Shown here piece after piece: positions 62,538 to 64,000 of a DNA stretch of 64,000 bases (the stretch's first letter is position 1; each line of letters starts with the position of its first letter). The stretch covers positions 3,596,001-3,660,000 of the forward strand of contig NZ_AP022577.1 of NCBI RefSeq assembly GCF_010730955.1, written 5' to 3'. Origin of the DNA: Mycolicibacterium aubagnense. GTDB lineage: Bacteria > Actinomycetota > Actinomycetes > Mycobacteriales > Mycobacteriaceae. The translations under genes were made by a program, and so were the position numbers. The notes beneath the pieces are model-generated. The model saw only the letters and a program-made list of their open reading frames with translations, was not told the DNA's origin and did not search any database.

Positions 62538-63696
62538 GCGGCGTCTCGGGGGCGTCGGGTACCGAACCCCGGAAGTCCGGACCGCCGGAAGCGGTATCGG
62601 TGGTGTCGGGGTCGAAGTCCTTCTCGGTGCGGAACAGGATGAAGAACACCACCCAGCCGATCGCCGAGATGAAGATCCAGCTGACCAAGCGATAGATCAG
62701 CATGGTCGAGATCGCGGCCGCGAGTGTCATGCCGCTGGACACCAGGCCGGGCACCAGCACCGCCTCGACGACCAGCAGCCCGCCCGGCATCAGCGGAATC
62801 GCTCCGACCGCGCGGGCGGCGGCATACGCGACGGTCAGACCCGCCAGCGACGGATGGCCGCCCGTGGCGTAGGCCGCGCAGGCCAGGCACGCGACGTCGG
62901 CGACCCAGTTGAACAGCGACCAGCTGAACGCGACCGTCAGCGTCCGGCGGCTCAGACTCACCGATTCCAGCTGCGCCAGGGTGCGGCGCCAGCCGTCCAG
63001 TCCGGTGTCGGCCGGCTTGCCACGCAACGAGTTGAACCAGGACAGCAGCCGGACCCCGATGCCGTCGATCTGCTGCGGGTTGGCCGCGACGGTTTGCGCC
63101 AGCACCAGCAGTGCCAGGAAACCGCCGATGGTGAAGATCAGCGACAGGGGGTTCTTGCTCGCGCCGAGCAGGACCGCGCCACCCAGCCCCAGGAGGGCCA
63201 GCCCAACCACCTGCAGCGCCCCGGACATCACCAGCTGCCATGACGCCACCAACGGCGAGGCGCCCCACAGCCGCTGCTGGCGGTACACGAAGGTGGCCGA
63301 GAGCACCGGGCCACCGGGCAGCGTGGTGGACAGTGCGTTGCCGGCGTAGAACGCTGCTTCGGACCGCCACTGCTTGACCTGGACGCCGGCCGACCGGAGC
63401 AGGGTGCGCTGGATCTGCGCGAAGCTGTGCATGGAGGCCAGCGCCGCGACGGCCGCCGCGGCGACCCACCACCACGTCGCCGACAGCAGGCTGAGCCACG
63501 CCTTGGCCAGCTGCTCCCACACCATCACGACCTCGATGGTCAGCACGGCGACGGCGATGCCGATCAGAACCCAGCGCAGCCACCAGTACTTGCCGCGCAC
63601 CCGAACCGGCCGCGGGCGGGCCGCACCGCGCCGGCAAGCCATCCACGGGCCGCGGCGGCGGGCCGTCATTGGGCCTGGCGCAGCCTCGTTCGACAT
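62524..63696 (-). CDS. Lysylphosphatidylglycerol synthase TM-region-like membrane protein (Rv0204c-like)
   Basis: A 390-residue integral membrane protein with the flippase-like domain found in MprF relatives (UPF0104): a basic N-terminus, about eight hydrophobic helices and the conserved GGPVLSATFVYRQQRLWG and AAARAVGAIPLMPGGLLVVE segments. There is no aminoacyl-transferase domain. Such proteins are thought to move lipids across the membrane. ATG 63696 is the family-like start; earlier in-frame codons give an implausible basic extension. It is divergent from the following transporter gene. Confidence 0.83.
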   Translation of the reverse strand: MSNEAAPGPMTARRRGPWMACRRGAARPRPVRVRGKYWWLRWVLIGIAVAVLTIEVVMVWEQLAKAWLSLLSATWWWVAAAAVAALASMHSFAQIQRTLLRSAGVQVKQWRSEAAFYAGNALSTTLPGGPVLSATFVYRQQRLWGASPLVASWQLVMSGALQVVGLALLGLGGAVLLGASKNPLSLIFTIGGFLALLVLAQTVAANPQQIDGIGVRLLSWFNSLRGKPADTGLDGWRRTLAQLESVSLSRRTLTVAFSWSLFNWVADVACLACAAYATGGHPSLAGLTVAYAAARAVGAIPLMPGGLLVVEAVLVPGLVSSGMTLAAAISTMLIYRLVSWIFISAIGWVVFFILFRTEKDFDPDTTDTASGGPDFRGSVPDAPETPHDTG

Positions 63697-63794
63697 CCAC
63701 GTAGCGTATCCGGCGTGTCGTGGGCGGCGCGCCGTGTGCGGTAGGCAGTGCCAACGATCCCGCGGTGTCATCGCACGGCGCTACGCTGGCGCCC

Positions 63795-64000
63795 ATGTCG
63801 CATGCCCACGAAGCGGTCGATCCGGTGGTACGCAAGGCCGCAGCCTGGTCATGGCGATTGTTGGCGATCTTCGGTGCAGTGCTCGCCGCGTTGTGGGTGG
63901 TCACCAAGCTCGAAGTCATCGTGGTGCCGGTGCTGCTGGCGACCCTGGCCACGGCGTTCCTGTTGCCCGCCGTCGATATGTTGGCCCGGCGCGGACTCCC
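63795..64000 (+). CDS. AI-2E-family transporter, 3' end outside window (Rv0205-like)
   Basis: The first 68 codons are visible and the frame is open at the window edge. The start [20 protein letters not shown] leads into two hydrophobic segments with the [19 protein letters not shown] pattern of AI-2E/PerM transporters. It lies 98 bases from the divergent membrane-protein gene, as Rv0204c-Rv0205 do. Confidence 0.75.
   Translation, partial: MSHAHEAVDPVVRKAAAWSWRLLAIFGAVLAALWVVTKLEVIVVPVLLATLATAFLLPAVDMLARRGL

Overview
The window is high-GC actinobacterial DNA whose gene content and order match a Mycobacterium chromosome. Gene after gene follows the M. tuberculosis order from about Rv0162c to Rv0205: adhE1, a thioesterase, an SRPBCC protein, mce1R, fadD5, the complete mce1 lipid-import operon with its four mam genes, pirin, sigG, monoacylglycerol lipase, the Rv0184/Rv0185 pair, an O-methyltransferase, an SPW protein, ilvD, ricR, an L,D-transpeptidase, zmp1, omamA/omamB, a small HTH gene, mmpL11, haemophore-like genes and an AI-2E-type membrane protein. 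Extra blocks sit between these conserved anchors, which points to a larger genome such as an environmental or rapidly growing mycobacterium (Mycolicibacterium type). This assignment is inferred from recalled family sequences and synteny; no search was run.

Layout. 1-4496: lipid and alcohol metabolism genes leading to mce1R. 4497-19382: fadD5 (divergent from mce1R, with a perfect 16-bp palindrome between them), then yrbE1A, yrbE1B, mce1A-F and mam1A-D, largely joined by 1- to 4-bp start/stop overlaps. Together these encode the permease, the substrate-binding MCE subunits and the accessory proteins of a fatty/mycolic-acid importer; FadD5 would activate the substrate. 19383-24798: a secreted PE-PPE-like protein with a long charged tail, a secreted phosphodiester-glycosidase-family protein and a pirin. 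24799-34879: an accessory block with a MarR regulator, an SDR, small secreted or membrane proteins, and a compact module at 28507-33514 (four-repeat membrane protein, PAP2 phosphatase, response regulator, sensor kinase on the opposite strand, and a stand-alone degenerate kinase ATPase domain), followed by an NDMA-type alcohol dehydrogenase. 35081-42224: conserved sigG to SPW block, with a DUF4331 gene between the Rv0185 and Rv0187 counterparts. 42399-48901: second accessory block with a bicovalent-flavin-type oxidase coupled to a diacetylphloroglucinol-hydrolase-like protein, an alpha/beta hydrolase coupled to a saccharopine-dehydrogenase-like protein, a PaaX-type regulator and an ankyrin protein. 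49117-64000: conserved ilvD to AI-2E transporter block.

How it fits together: the mce1 operon and the distant omamA/omamB pair serve the same type of importer; mmpL11 and two haemophore-like genes form a haem/lipid export neighbourhood; ricR carries its own copper-box palindrome. Strong hairpins close many transcription units. I saw no tRNA, rRNA, CRISPR array, insertion sequence or prophage gene. The least-explained material is the 28.5-33.5 kb signalling/membrane module and the oxidase/hydrolase pair at 42.4-44.5 kb.
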